From assembly GCA_947644595.1 (NCBI GenBank), contig CANSAE010000001.1:124001-188000 (forward strand): a stretch of DNA of 64,000 nucleotides, written 5' to 3'. The DNA comes from an uncultured Clostridia bacterium. Lineage in GTDB: Bacteria > Bacillota > Clostridia > Oscillospirales > Oscillospiraceae. Below the pieces are notes generated by a model that had not been told where the DNA came from, did not search any database, and saw only the letters and a program-made list of their open reading frames with translations. Position numbers and translations under genes: made by a program. How positions within the stretch are numbered: the first letter of the stretch is position 1; each line of letters opens with the position of its first letter. Below, in pieces: positions 16,724-25,472 of this stretch.

Positions 16724-18628
16724 CTACTTTAAGGATTTTGCAAAAAAGCACTTATCAGAAAATACGCCAACAGCCAACATTGCCGCACATTCCGTAAACG
16801 CAGAAAACCAAACAGTTGTTAGCCCCAGAGCGGCCAAGAGCATAAGGACACCCTTTATAATTAGGGCAATTCCCATTGCCGTGCTGCAATTACGGCGGGC
16901 TTTTCTGGACCATCTGACGGCATCACAAATGAGTACTGGCCGACTTCCCGGCAATAAAACATCTGCAGTGCCTGAGCCATCTGTATTGGGCAGACAATCT
17001 ACAACTACATCCAGATCTGCGGCAGAATGGGCGCTTCCATGCCACTTTTGATCACATACGTACATTACGGTCTCAGCAGAGGAAAATTTAAATGTTTCCA
17101 CATAACGAAGTTTTGCATCTTCCCCGCAGTTGGTCTTATACTCTGCGATACCCGATTTCTGGGAGAGCTTATCTGCAATTCCAGTAGAATAGGAAATGAC
17201 AAACTCGGTATGCTGTATACCAACTTCCTCCAGTTTGGAGACAATGGTACCGGCACTTTTTCGGATAGGGTCAGACAACGTGATGGTTCCTGCCACCTGA
17301 TTTCCCACGATCATAAACAAGACTGAATTATCTGCATGATTCGGCAATGGTCGGCCAACCGCAGCCAAAAGTGCTTGTGTACCCAAAATCACCTGAATAC
17401 CATCTACTATGACTTTTACACCGCAGTGTGGGATTTCCACAAAGTCCTGAATCAAGTCAATGTCAATAGGACCACCATACGCTTTGATTACTGCATCTGC
17501 TGACGCTTCTTTGGAATAAGCCATAGCATGGGCCGCAATCTTTAGAAAGGTGTGAGAATCCATACGGTCTGATTGAATGGAAACCACCTTCTGCTTTCCC
17601 GCTGTCAAGGTCCCTTCTGCGGAAAACAGAACGCTTGTACAGTGTTCCGCAGCTTTCAACGCTGAGTCGTCCCGATATAAAATACCATGGACCGCTGCAC
17701 CGGCACGCACCGCATAGCGAATCTCTCCTATCCATGTAAATGCCGGCAATGCACTGGATAATGTAAACAGCACCAAGGTTCGATGAATCGCCTCATAGGC
17801 ATCTGTATGTCCCATGATCGCGATGGCTACACCGTACACGAAAGAAAGCAACATCAAGCACGGCGTAAGATATCGAAAGACCGGTGTGATTTCTTCATCT
17901 TGGGGCTGGCGCAGTTGCTGTAAAATGGCTGTTGCGGTGGAGCTCCCATCAGATGTCACTTCACACAGCACATCATGTGCTATATTATGGCTCCCTGCCA
18001 AAACAGCATCTCCGATGGAAATATTAACCGTTTTTGCGCTGCCGGTGATACGAGAGACATCCATCGTAGAGTTCCCTTCCATCACAATGCAGTCCAGAGG
18101 AAAATCCTCTCCAGCATGGACGGAAATTGTATCCCCTGCTCGTACTTCGTCAATAAATTTTTCCGAAATATCACCATTGGTCTGTACTCGGGCTGTTTCA
18201 TACATAAGCCCCGTAAGTCCTGAGATATGTTCCCTTGTCTTGCCGCGCACATAAGCAGTAAGGGCACTGCCCAATTGGGTCAAGATCATCAACAGGGTCC
18301 CTTCATATCCTACACCAATAATAAATGATACCAAGAATATAAGCGTGACGATGGCATTGCGATTGAAATACTGTTCTTCCAACAGCATTCGTTTGACACC
18401 ATCATAAACAAAATCTGCTCCCGCTATGCCACCGGCAACCAAAAAAATCACTGTGGATTGCGGGGATGGAACACGCAAAATCGGCACGATTCCGCAAAGG
18501 ATAGATGCAATCATCAGGCGAAAGACAAGCAATGCCGAGGGAAGGCCGATTTCCTTCTGGCTCTTCCCTTTTGCTGCTTCAGTTCCAATATTAAACTCAT
18601 CCGGAATTTTAGCGTCAAAGGCGCGCAT
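16724..18628 (-). CDS. P-type ATPase-like protein without catalytic motifs (pseudoenzyme)
   Basis: A 634-residue, uninterrupted reading frame with the layout of a heavy-metal (P1B) ATPase: membrane helices at about 35-125, an actuator-like domain (130-235), a helix pair (250-295), then phosphorylation- and nucleotide-domain-like regions and C-terminal helices. Every signature residue is changed. TGE of the actuator is TGS (195-197), the CPC metal motif is ALP (293-295), DKTGTLT is SAEGTLT (336-342), SEHP is SKEA (372-375), TGD is SYST-like (479-482), and no GDGxND motif is found. It cannot form the aspartyl phosphate and so should not pump. It lies 31 bases downstream of fba with no terminator between. 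A role as a regulator, scaffold or substrate-binding protein is possible but unknown. Confidence 0.8.
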   Translation of the reverse strand: MRAFDAKIPDEFNIGTEAAKGKSQKEIGLPSALLVFRLMIASILCGIVPILRVPSPQSTVIFLVAGGIAGADFVYDGVKRMLLEEQYFNRNAIVTLIFLVSFIIGVGYEGTLLMILTQLGSALTAYVRGKTREHISGLTGLMYETARVQTNGDISEKFIDEVRAGDTISVHAGEDFPLDCIVMEGNSTMDVSRITGSAKTVNISIGDAVLAGSHNIAHDVLCEVTSDGSSTATAILQQLRQPQDEEITPVFRYLTPCLMLLSFVYGVAIAIMGHTDAYEAIHRTLVLFTLSSALPAFTWIGEIRYAVRAGAAVHGILYRDDSALKAAEHCTSVLFSAEGTLTAGKQKVVSIQSDRMDSHTFLKIAAHAMAYSKEASADAVIKAYGGPIDIDLIQDFVEIPHCGVKVIVDGIQVILGTQALLAAVGRPLPNHADNSVLFMIVGNQVAGTITLSDPIRKSAGTIVSKLEEVGIQHTEFVISYSTGIADKLSQKSGIAEYKTNCGEDAKLRYVETFKFSSAETVMYVCDQKWHGSAHSAADLDVVVDCLPNTDGSGTADVLLPGSRPVLICDAVRWSRKARRNCSTAMGIALIIKGVLMLLAALGLTTVWFSAFTECAAMLAVGVFSDKCFFAKSLK

Positions 18629-18659
18629 TCGCTCTCTCTCCCTGATTTAAAATCTCTCT

Positions 18660-19613
18660 TTATGCCTTGCCGTTGCACCCCAAAACATTTACAAGTTTAT
18701 GTGCTACCATGTCCTTAATGGTTGCACGGGCAGGCTTCAAGTATTCCCGGGGGTCGAATTTATCCGGATGCTCATTAAAAAATTTGCGCACGGTAGCGGT
18801 CATGGCCAAACGCAGGTCAGAATCAATATTAATTTTACACACTGCCATAGAAGCAGCCTTCCGGAGCTGATCTTCCGGCACGCCGATGGCACCGGGCATA
18901 TTGCCGCCATTAGCATTGATCATTTCCACAAATTTTTGAGGAACAGAAGAAGAACCGTGCAGAACGATAGGAAATCCGGGCAGGCGCTTGGAGACATCTT
19001 CCAGAATGTCAAAACGCAACTGGGGATTTGTCCCGGGCTTGAATTTATAGGCCCCATGGCTGGTGCCAATTGCGATGGCTAAGGAGTCACAACCGGTACG
19101 CTGCACGAATTCCTGCACATCCTCCGGCCGGGTGTAAGAAGAATCTTCCGCGGATACATTCACTTCATCTTCAACGCCGGCAAGTGTACCAAGCTCCGCT
19201 TCTACAACAACACCATGATCATGGGCATATTCCACCACCTGCTTGGTAATGGCGATATTTTCCTCAAAGGGTTTTCCAGAAGCATCGATCATTACGGAAG
19301 AAAATCCGCCGTCAATGCAGGACTTACAAAGCTCAAAGCTGTCTCCATGGTCCAGATGCACCGCGATTGGCAGGTCGAAGCCAGCAGTCTGTTCGGCATC
19401 CTCAATCGCAGCTTCGATCAGTTTCATCAAATATACATGCTTCGCGTAAGCGCGGGCACCTTTGGATACCTGCAAAATCAAAGGGGCGCGCTGCTCAATA
19501 GCAGCCTCAGTAATGCCCTGAACGATTTCCATATTGTTCACATTAAACGCACCGATGGCATACCCGCCATCATATGCTTTTTGGAACATTTCTTTTGTTG
19601 TTACAATAGCCAT
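18660..19613 (-). CDS. fba: Class II fructose-1,6-bisphosphate aldolase
   Basis: A 317-residue zinc-dependent aldolase of glycolysis and gluconeogenesis (FBP to DHAP and glyceraldehyde-3-phosphate). Visible are the GAFNVNNMEIVQGI start, HLDHGDSFELCKSCIDGGFSSVMIDAS with the zinc histidines, EAELGTLAGVEDEV, AIGTSHGAYKF (phosphate loop) and LHGSSSVPQKFVEMI. ATG 19613 is used; a TTG two codons earlier is better spaced from the GGAGG and could also start translation. It is divergent from the PPi-dependent phosphofructokinase gene, so two consecutive glycolytic steps face each other across a 157-base promoter gap. Confidence 0.95.
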   Translation of the reverse strand: MAIVTTKEMFQKAYDGGYAIGAFNVNNMEIVQGITEAAIEQRAPLILQVSKGARAYAKHVYLMKLIEAAIEDAEQTAGFDLPIAVHLDHGDSFELCKSCIDGGFSSVMIDASGKPFEENIAITKQVVEYAHDHGVVVEAELGTLAGVEDEVNVSAEDSSYTRPEDVQEFVQRTGCDSLAIAIGTSHGAYKFKPGTNPQLRFDILEDVSKRLPGFPIVLHGSSSVPQKFVEMINANGGNMPGAIGVPEDQLRKAASMAVCKINIDSDLRLAMTATVRKFFNEHPDKFDPREYLKPARATIKDMVAHKLVNVLGCNGKA

Positions 19614-19770
19614 TGACAAATAAACCTCCCGGAAATAAAATAGAGTTAATATTCGCTCCTTATACTATACCATATTTTTTTCATAAAATATATACCTTAT
19701 GAAAATTTTATACGAAAATCCGTAATAATATGATTGGAGCAAGAAAGCCAAGACTATGGAGGTAAGTGCA

Positions 19771-21027
19771 ATGAGTAAAAATCTGACAGGGGCTTGTATT
19801 TTTGGACAGTCCGGTGGACCGACTGCTGTAATCAACGCCAGTGCATACGGTGTTATCAAAGCTGCGCTGGAATCCCACAGCATTACTCGCGTTCTGGGAG
19901 CTGCCAACGGTATCGTTGGTGTTTTAAATGACCGGCTCTATGATATGGGGGAAGAAGATCCCTATGAGCTTTCCCTGTTGCTGCATACTCCATCGTCTGA
20001 ATTAGGATCTTGCCGTTATAAAATGAAAGACCCTGATGTGGATGATACTGATTATAAACGAATTTTGGAAATTTTCAAGAAGTATGATGTACGTTACTTT
20101 TTCTATAATGGCGGAAATGATTCCATGGATACCTGTGACAAGATCAGTCGCTATATGGAGAAGGTTGGCTATGACTGCCGTGTAATGGGCGTACCTAAAA
20201 CGATTGACAATGACCTTTTTGGTACGGACCACTGTCCCGGATTTGCCAGCGCCGCAAAATATATTGCGACCTCCTGCATGGAGGTTGCCAAGGATGCCCG
20301 TGTGTATGATAACGGCATGATTACGATTGTGGAGATTATGGGCCGGCATGCCGGATGGTTGGCTGCCAGTGCGGCCGTTGCGACTTACTGCGGTTCCGGT
20401 CCCGATTTGATCTATTTGCCGGAAATTGATTTTGATATGGAAAAATTCCTGAATGATGTAAAGGAAGTATATCGCCGCACTGGAAAAGTGCTGGTCGCGG
20501 TTTCCGAAGGCATCCATTATGCGAACGGGACTTTTGTATCAGAGGCTAAGACCTCCGCAACTGACGGCTTTGGCCATGCACAGTTGGGCGGGCTGGCCGC
20601 TATGCTGGCAGACATTGTAAAAAAAGAAACCGGTGCCAAGGTACGTGGAATTGAACTGTCACTCCTACAACGCTGCGGCGCTCACCTGGCCTCTCAGACG
20701 GATATTGATGAAGCATATCTCGCCGGAAAGACGGCCTTCGAGTGTGCAGAATCCGGCGAAACAGGAAAAATGGTAGCCTTTAAACGGGAAATGATTGACG
20801 GCCAGTATCACTGCAAGATGGAGCTTCTGCCCCTTACCGCTGTCGCCAATTATGAAAAGAAGGTTCCCTTGGAATGGATCAACGAGAAGCAGAATTTTGT
20901 TACATTAGATTTCATTGATTATGTCCTTCCATTGATTCAGGGTGAACCCGAGATTCCCCGGGAACACTCCATGCCCCGGTATGCAAAATTGAGAAAAGTA
21001 TTTGCAGATGGCCGTATTGTAGATTGA
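19771..21027 (+). CDS. pfp: Pyrophosphate-dependent 6-phosphofructokinase
   Basis: A 418-residue PFK-family protein of the long PPi-dependent type. The active-site stretch MGVPKTIDNDLFGTDHCPGF has the PKTIDND form seen in PPi-PFKs. The nucleotide-site stretch is GGNDSMDT, and MGRHAGWLAA and SEGIHYANG are further family motifs. The enzyme would phosphorylate fructose-6-phosphate with PPi, reversibly. The choice of PPi over ATP rests on these motifs and the length, and was not tested. ATG 19771 has GGAGG 8 bases upstream; an ATG five codons earlier overlaps that site. It is divergent from fba. Confidence 0.88.
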   Translation: MSKNLTGACIFGQSGGPTAVINASAYGVIKAALESHSITRVLGAANGIVGVLNDRLYDMGEEDPYELSLLLHTPSSELGSCRYKMKDPDVDDTDYKRILEIFKKYDVRYFFYNGGNDSMDTCDKISRYMEKVGYDCRVMGVPKTIDNDLFGTDHCPGFASAAKYIATSCMEVAKDARVYDNGMITIVEIMGRHAGWLAASAAVATYCGSGPDLIYLPEIDFDMEKFLNDVKEVYRRTGKVLVAVSEGIHYANGTFVSEAKTSATDGFGHAQLGGLAAMLADIVKKETGAKVRGIELSLLQRCGAHLASQTDIDEAYLAGKTAFECAESGETGKMVAFKREMIDGQYHCKMELLPLTAVANYEKKVPLEWINEKQNFVTLDFIDYVLPLIQGEPEIPREHSMPRYAKLRKVFADGRIVD

Positions 21028-21037
21028 AATAAAAAAC

Positions 21038-21069
21038 AAACTCCCGGAAGCAGCTGCTTCCGGGAGTTT
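21038..21069. terminator. Palindromic terminator
   Basis: A perfect palindrome, AAACTCCCGGAAGCAG / CTGCTTCCGGGAGTTT, between the convergent pfp and cotJC genes. It can act in both directions. Confidence 0.9.
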
Positions 21070-21080
21070 TATGTTTCCCC

Positions 21081-21677
21081 TTATCGATCGAAAGCGGGGT
21101 TCATAGCGTAGAAATTCTTTTGATTCAGTTTATCGGTGAGGATGCGCATAGCCTCGCCGAATCTCTGGAAATGGACCACCTCACGCTCCCGCAGGAAACG
21201 GATGACATTATTTACATCCGGATCATCAGAGAGACGAAGGATGTTGTCATAAGTGGTGCGAGCTTTCTGCTCTGCTGCCATATCTTCCATTAAGTCGGTG
21301 ATGGGGTCTCCCTTGACTGCCATCGTAGCTGCGCTCCAGGGTGTTCCCGAAGCAGCTTGGGGATAGATTCCCACAGTACGGTCCACAAAATAGGTGTCAA
21401 ACCCGGCTTCTTTGATCTGATCAATGGTCAGATTGCGGGTCAACTGATGGACGATGGCGCCTATCATTTCCAGATGGCCCAACTCCTCCGTGCCGATGTC
21501 GGTCAAAATACCTTTGAGTTCCGGGTACGGCATCTCAAAGCGCTGACTCAGATACCGCAGGGAGGCGCCCAGTTCTCCATCGGGACCGCCGTATTGCGTA
21601 ATAATGACTTTAGCCAGTGCCGCATTGGGATTCTTGATCCGCACGGGATATTGCAATTTCTTTTCATATACAAACAT
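21081..21677 (-). CDS. cotJC: Spore coat protein CotJC (manganese catalase family)
   Basis: A 198-residue protein of the Mn-catalase fold. Its start MFVYEKKLQYPVRIKNPNAAL is typical of CotJC. Carboxylate/histidine ligand motifs are visible as ELGASLRYLSQRF, GTEELGHLEMIGAIVHQL and AAEQKARTTYDNIL, with REREVVHFQRFGEA near the end. In spores CotJC sits in the coat with CotJA and CotJB and probably breaks down peroxide. It starts 3 bases after the CotJAB gene, so the two form one operon. A bidirectional terminator follows. Confidence 0.93.
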   Translation of the reverse strand: MFVYEKKLQYPVRIKNPNAALAKVIITQYGGPDGELGASLRYLSQRFEMPYPELKGILTDIGTEELGHLEMIGAIVHQLTRNLTIDQIKEAGFDTYFVDRTVGIYPQAASGTPWSAATMAVKGDPITDLMEDMAAEQKARTTYDNILRLSDDPDVNNVIRFLREREVVHFQRFGEAMRILTDKLNQKNFYAMNPAFDR

Positions 21678-21680
21678 TCC

Positions 21681-22136
21681 TTAGTCCTCCGTTTCGTCGC
21701 AATAATCCCAAGGCCACGGATCACACAGCCAGGTATAGGAGTCGGCAGCATCCAAATCCATAACCTGCAGTGGGCCATATAATTTTACATACCGGTCTTT
21801 GCCCTCTTTGTACAGTGCAATGGTAGCTTTCAAGGTTTGAAATGCATCAGTGTCATTCTTATGTGTATCCAGATACAGATTCAGTTCTTTGATCACGAAG
21901 TCCAGTGCCATCAGTTCCCCTAAGGGCGTGCCGGAAAAGCTTCCCTTATTGACCACGTTCATAAAAGGAAGATCCAGTCCGGGGAACAGCGTCCCGCGAA
22001 CTAACGCTTGATCGGCTTCATAAGCAGGCTGACTGGCCTGCTGCATGGGGACATATGCCATTGCCAGCGGTGCGCACTGCATCAGTACACCGTCACGGAA
22101 AGAGCAATTGCTGTTTCCGGGGTTGTTGTTTTCCAA
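21681..22136 (-). CDS. cotJA/cotJB: Fused CotJA-CotJB spore coat protein
   Basis: A single 151-residue frame contains both small coat proteins that are usually separate. Residues about 22-60 are CotJA-like (LAMAYVPMQ, then YEADQALVRGTLFPGLDLPF). Residues about 70-150 are CotJB-like (LGELMALDFVIKELNLYL, DAADSYTWLCDPWPWDY). The start is TTG 22136 with GGAGG 8 bases upstream; no ATG is available nearby. cotJC follows after 3 bases. Fusion keeps the three parts in the usual order. Expression late in the mother cell is expected from the family; CATAGAAT near the upstream gap resembles a sigma-E -10 box but lacks a clear partner. Confidence 0.85.
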   Translation of the reverse strand: MENNNPGNSNCSFRDGVLMQCAPLAMAYVPMQQASQPAYEADQALVRGTLFPGLDLPFMNVVNKGSFSGTPLGELMALDFVIKELNLYLDTHKNDTDAFQTLKATIALYKEGKDRYVKLYGPLQVMDLDAADSYTWLCDPWPWDYCDETED

Positions 22137-22503
22137 ATTTGTTCCCTCCAGAAGTTCATTGCGAGGCTTTGGTCCTCGCTCTGTATTCTATGTCATAGAA
22201 AAGTCTACAGTGAATCACTCTTACCGTTTCCTGGAAGAGCTGTTATACTACAAACAGCCAATAGAATGGGGAATATTGTACTTGGAATCCGATTTAAGGA
22301 TATGATATGCCGTTATTTCCTCCCTTGACTTTTTATGAACTGGTATGGGGAGCTCTGCCTTTGCGGTGTCTGCGTCGCACTGGTTACAGTAATGTGATTG
22401 GAGTATGTACTTAGGGGCACAATGATTATATTTCCGTAGTATTTGGTGTAAAAATGTGTTATAATGAAATTTATAGTGTATTACAATGGAATCGAGGAAC
22501 AAT
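22137..22503. other. 367-base intergenic region between cotJ and MATE gene
   Basis: No reading frame with a ribosome-binding site was found. The left part holds the cotJ leader, including GGAGG and a CATAGAAT box on the minus strand that could be a sigma-E -10. The right part holds an extended -10 promoter for the MATE gene. The middle (about 22200-22430) shows no repeat, hairpin or tRNA. Confidence 0.5.
22457..22465 (+). promoter_or_regulatory. Extended -10 promoter of MATE gene
   Basis: TGTTATAAT (TGn plus TATAAT), 38 bases before the ATG at 22504. No good -35 box is present, as is allowed for extended -10 promoters. Confidence 0.5.
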
Positions 22504-23877
22504 ATGGCAGATCAGGAAAAAACGATCTTATTTGAACAAGCGCCTATTCCAAAGGCGTTCTTTACATTGGCGATCCCGACCATTTTAGCATCCCTTGTCT
22601 CTGTACTTTATAATTTGGCTGATACATATTTTGTCGGGATACTGAATGATCCAATCCAAAATGCTGCTGTTACTCTGGCCGCTCCAGTAATGCTGGCCTT
22701 TAACGCAGTTAACAACCTTTTTGGCGTGGGAAGTTCCAGTATGATGAGCCGCGCTTTAGGACGGAAGGACATTGATGCGGTATATCGCAGTTCCGCCTTC
22801 GGGTTTTATTGCAGTTTAATTTGCGGAATCCTGTTTTCTCTCCTGGTGGCAGGATTCCTGTCTCCCCTTCTGACTTTATTAGGCGCAGATGCTGACACCA
22901 CTGTGGCTACCGGTGAATATGTGCGCTATACCGTATGTATGGGTGCGGTGCCGTCTATTTTGAATGTAGTCATCGCCTATATGATCCGCGCGGAAGGTTC
23001 TGCCCTTCATGCCAGCATCGGTACCATGAGCGGATGCCTGCTGAACATTGTTTTGGATCCATTTTTTATCTTGCCGCAGTTTTTAAATATGGGTGCGGCC
23101 GGGGCTGGACTGGCAACACTCTTGTCCAATTGTTTTGCGTTGCTGTATTTTTTTGTACTGTTGTTCGTCAAGCGCGGGCGCACATATGTCTGTATGAATC
23201 CCGCTATGTTCCGATGCGGAAAGTCCATTATTTTCGGTGTATTCGCTGTGGGAATCCCCGCTTGTATTCAAAATTTGCTGAATGTAACCGGGATGACGAT
23301 TCTGAACAATTTTACAGCGGATTACAGCGCCAATGCTGTAGCTGCAATGGGGATCGCCCAGAAAATCAATATGATCCCGACTTATATCGCATTGGGGATC
23401 GGCCAAGCCGTGATGCCTCTGATTGGATATAATTTTGCCAGCCGAAATACAAAACGTATGAAGGAAATGCTGGTATTTACCGTAAAACTCTCTTCTGCTT
23501 TTATGCTACTGGTGACTTTGTGTTATTACATATTTGCCGGGAATCTCGTTCGTTTGTTCATGAAAAATCCGGAAATCGTAGCATATGGTTCTGCATTCCT
23601 CCGTGGATTGTGTTTGGGGATGCTGTTTATGTGTATTGACTTTTTGGCAGTGGGTGTTTTTCAAGCATGTGGTATGGGTGGAAAATCCCTTGTGTTTGCT
23701 ATTTTGAGAAAAATCGTTTTTGAAATTCCTGCACTGTTTCTGCTCAATGATCTTTTCCCTCTGTACGGCCTTGCTTATGCCCAGGCCATTACAGAATTTG
23801 TTCTTGCTATTGCAGCAGTGGTCGTTTTGGTTCGAATATTCCGGCAAATGGAATCAGCAACTCCCGAAAACACATAA
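22504..23877 (+). CDS. MATE-family efflux transporter
   Basis: A 457-residue membrane protein with 12 predicted helices in two MatE halves. Typical stretches are the PIPKAFFTLAIPTILASLVSVLYNLADTYFVG-type opening and a second-half VGIPACIQNLLNVTGMTILNNF. Such proteins export drugs or metabolites with Na+ or H+ antiport; the substrate cannot be predicted. The start is ATG 22504 with GAGGA 6-8 bases upstream rather than the ATG at 22486. It is a single gene with a hairpin directly after it. A second MATE gene at 34660 belongs to a different subgroup. Confidence 0.88.
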   Translation: MADQEKTILFEQAPIPKAFFTLAIPTILASLVSVLYNLADTYFVGILNDPIQNAAVTLAAPVMLAFNAVNNLFGVGSSSMMSRALGRKDIDAVYRSSAFGFYCSLICGILFSLLVAGFLSPLLTLLGADADTTVATGEYVRYTVCMGAVPSILNVVIAYMIRAEGSALHASIGTMSGCLLNIVLDPFFILPQFLNMGAAGAGLATLLSNCFALLYFFVLLFVKRGRTYVCMNPAMFRCGKSIIFGVFAVGIPACIQNLLNVTGMTILNNFTADYSANAVAAMGIAQKINMIPTYIALGIGQAVMPLIGYNFASRNTKRMKEMLVFTVKLSSAFMLLVTLCYYIFAGNLVRLFMKNPEIVAYGSAFLRGLCLGMLFMCIDFLAVGVFQACGMGGKSLVFAILRKIVFEIPALFLLNDLFPLYGLAYAQAITEFVLAIAAVVVLVRIFRQMESATPENT

Positions 23878-23882
23878 AAAAT

Positions 23883-23905
23883 AGGCTGCTTTGGCGCAGC
23901 CTGTT
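23883..23905 (+). terminator. Terminator after MATE gene
   Basis: AGGCTGC / GCAGCCT stem with a 6-base loop, followed by GTTT. It lies between two convergent genes. Confidence 0.65.
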
Positions 23906-23910
23906 TGACT

Positions 23911-24567
23911 TTAATGTGATAAAATAAATTGTTCTAACTCTTCTGCAGTTGATACAACTGTCACTGCGCCGGCCTGCTCCAGTTCTCCTGGTTCTGCATA
24001 TCCAAAGAATTCCACTCCTACACAGTCAATCCCGAATTCCTTGGCCCCCAACACATCGAATTTTCGGTCTCCTACCATGAGCACCTGCGATTTATCCGCA
24101 TCAGATAAACCCAGCCTTCGAAGGGTCTCACGAATCACGTCGGCCTTGCTCCAATCCCTACCCGGGGGGCTGCCGGTAATCACGGTCATGGATGGCATGA
24201 AACCAAACCGTTCACAAATTGATACGCACAACGGTTCTGGTTTAGATGATGCCAGCGCCAAAATATAACCTTTTTTCTTCAAACGGGCACAGAGTTCTAC
24301 AGTTCCCGGCGCAGGCATATTTTCAAATTTCCCAATGGGATTGTACCGTTCTCGATACAGTTCCAGTGCTTTGTATGCCTTTTTTTCATCGTAGCCGCAA
24401 AACTCCTGGAAGGATGCCGACAATGGCGGTCCAATAAATCGCAGCAGTTTCTCATCCGGAGGAATCGGATCACCCAGTTTTTCAAACGCATATTTCAGAC
24501 AATTTACAATTCCTTCTTTAGAGTCTGTTAAAGTGCCATCTAAGTCAAATAAAATGTATTGATACAT
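23911..24567 (-). CDS. HAD-family phosphatase (phosphoglycolate phosphatase-like)
   Basis: A 218-residue HAD hydrolase. Motif I is FDLDGTLTDS (residues 7-16, nucleophile D8), motif II is LALASSKPE, and motif III/IV is VLMVGDRKFDVLGAKEFGIDCVGV. The cap domain is helical (C1 type). It is close to the Gph/PgmB/YjjG group that removes phosphate from small phosphorylated metabolites; the true substrate is unknown. It is transcribed alone on the minus strand, with the divergent esterase gene 121 bases away. Confidence 0.85.
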   Translation of the reverse strand: MYQYILFDLDGTLTDSKEGIVNCLKYAFEKLGDPIPPDEKLLRFIGPPLSASFQEFCGYDEKKAYKALELYRERYNPIGKFENMPAPGTVELCARLKKKGYILALASSKPEPLCVSICERFGFMPSMTVITGSPPGRDWSKADVIRETLRRLGLSDADKSQVLMVGDRKFDVLGAKEFGIDCVGVEFFGYAEPGELEQAGAVTVVSTAEELEQFILSH

Positions 24568-24688
24568 CTACTTTCTCCTTTTTCTCTATCCTATCACGAA
24601 CCGGAGTATTCTACAAGAAATATTTCTTGACGAACAGTAAATGTGCGCCTATAATGGGCTTTAATTTTTAAATAAAGAAGGCGATACC

Positions 24689-25426
24689 ATGTATACCAAT
24701 GATCAGCTTTACTTCCCCGGCAACAATGGAGAAGCCGTACTTTTACTCCACGGCCTTACTTCTGGCGCAGCCCAGATGGTCCCCATGGCGCGTTTTTTGA
24801 ACGATCACGGATATACTGTGCGGTGCGCCAATCTTGCCGGTCATGGTACTTACCCGGAAGATTTGCTGCACACGACCGCAGAGGACCTCATTGCGAAAGC
24901 TGAGTACGATTATGCTCAGCTTTGTATGGAAAGCAGCTCCGTTTCCATCGGCGGTATTTCTACTGGCGGACTGCTGTCCTTGTATTTGGCAGCAAAGCAT
25001 CCGGAAATCAAGCGTATATTTCCCACTTCCACACCAATTTGGTTGTGTTCGGGTTCTTTTATTTCTCAGGAATATCCCGTGGGCACCGTATGGATAGATC
25101 GCCCTTTGGGAACCAAACCTGGGTTGTTTCGGAAATACCATATCCATTATGAAAAAATAGCCGTCTGCATTTTTGACGAACTACGACGTTTAATGGATAT
25201 TATAAAGGCGCCTGGTATTCTTTCCGCTGTCAAATGCCCGACGCTGATCATTCAGGCACAGGATGATGATGTTGCAGAACCGCAAAGTGCAGATTACATC
25301 CTGCAGCATATTTCCAGTGCAGCCAAGAAAGCCTATCTCCCCGATTCGGGAGGGCACCTTTGTCTGCTCAGTACCAGCTGCTATGAATTATTTTCCTATA
25401 TACTGGCGTTTTTGAAGGAACGCTGA
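24689..25426 (+). CDS. Alpha/beta hydrolase (carboxylesterase-like)
   Basis: A 245-residue cytoplasmic alpha/beta hydrolase of the Est30/monoacylglycerol-lipase type. The oxyanion region is VLLLHGLTSGAAQM, the nucleophile elbow GGISTGG (serine near residue 92), the acid in IIQAQDDDVAEP and the catalytic histidine in DSGGHLCLLS. The triad is complete, so it should be active on short esters or monoacylglycerols. The cation diffusion facilitator gene follows after 46 bases on the same strand with no terminator, so co-transcription is likely, although no functional link is evident. Confidence 0.85.
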   Translation: MYTNDQLYFPGNNGEAVLLLHGLTSGAAQMVPMARFLNDHGYTVRCANLAGHGTYPEDLLHTTAEDLIAKAEYDYAQLCMESSSVSIGGISTGGLLSLYLAAKHPEIKRIFPTSTPIWLCSGSFISQEYPVGTVWIDRPLGTKPGLFRKYHIHYEKIAVCIFDELRRLMDIIKAPGILSAVKCPTLIIQAQDDDVAEPQSADYILQHISSAAKKAYLPDSGGHLCLLSTSCYELFSYILAFLKER

Positions 25427-25472
25427 ACGCTCTGCAACATATACTGGTAAAGCTATTAAAGGAGTTTTTCAT

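Noticed and set aside
16724-18628. P-type ATPase-like gene as a pseudogene
   Set aside because: The frame is complete, with a ribosome-binding site and no stops in 634 codons; motif loss alone does not make it a pseudogene.
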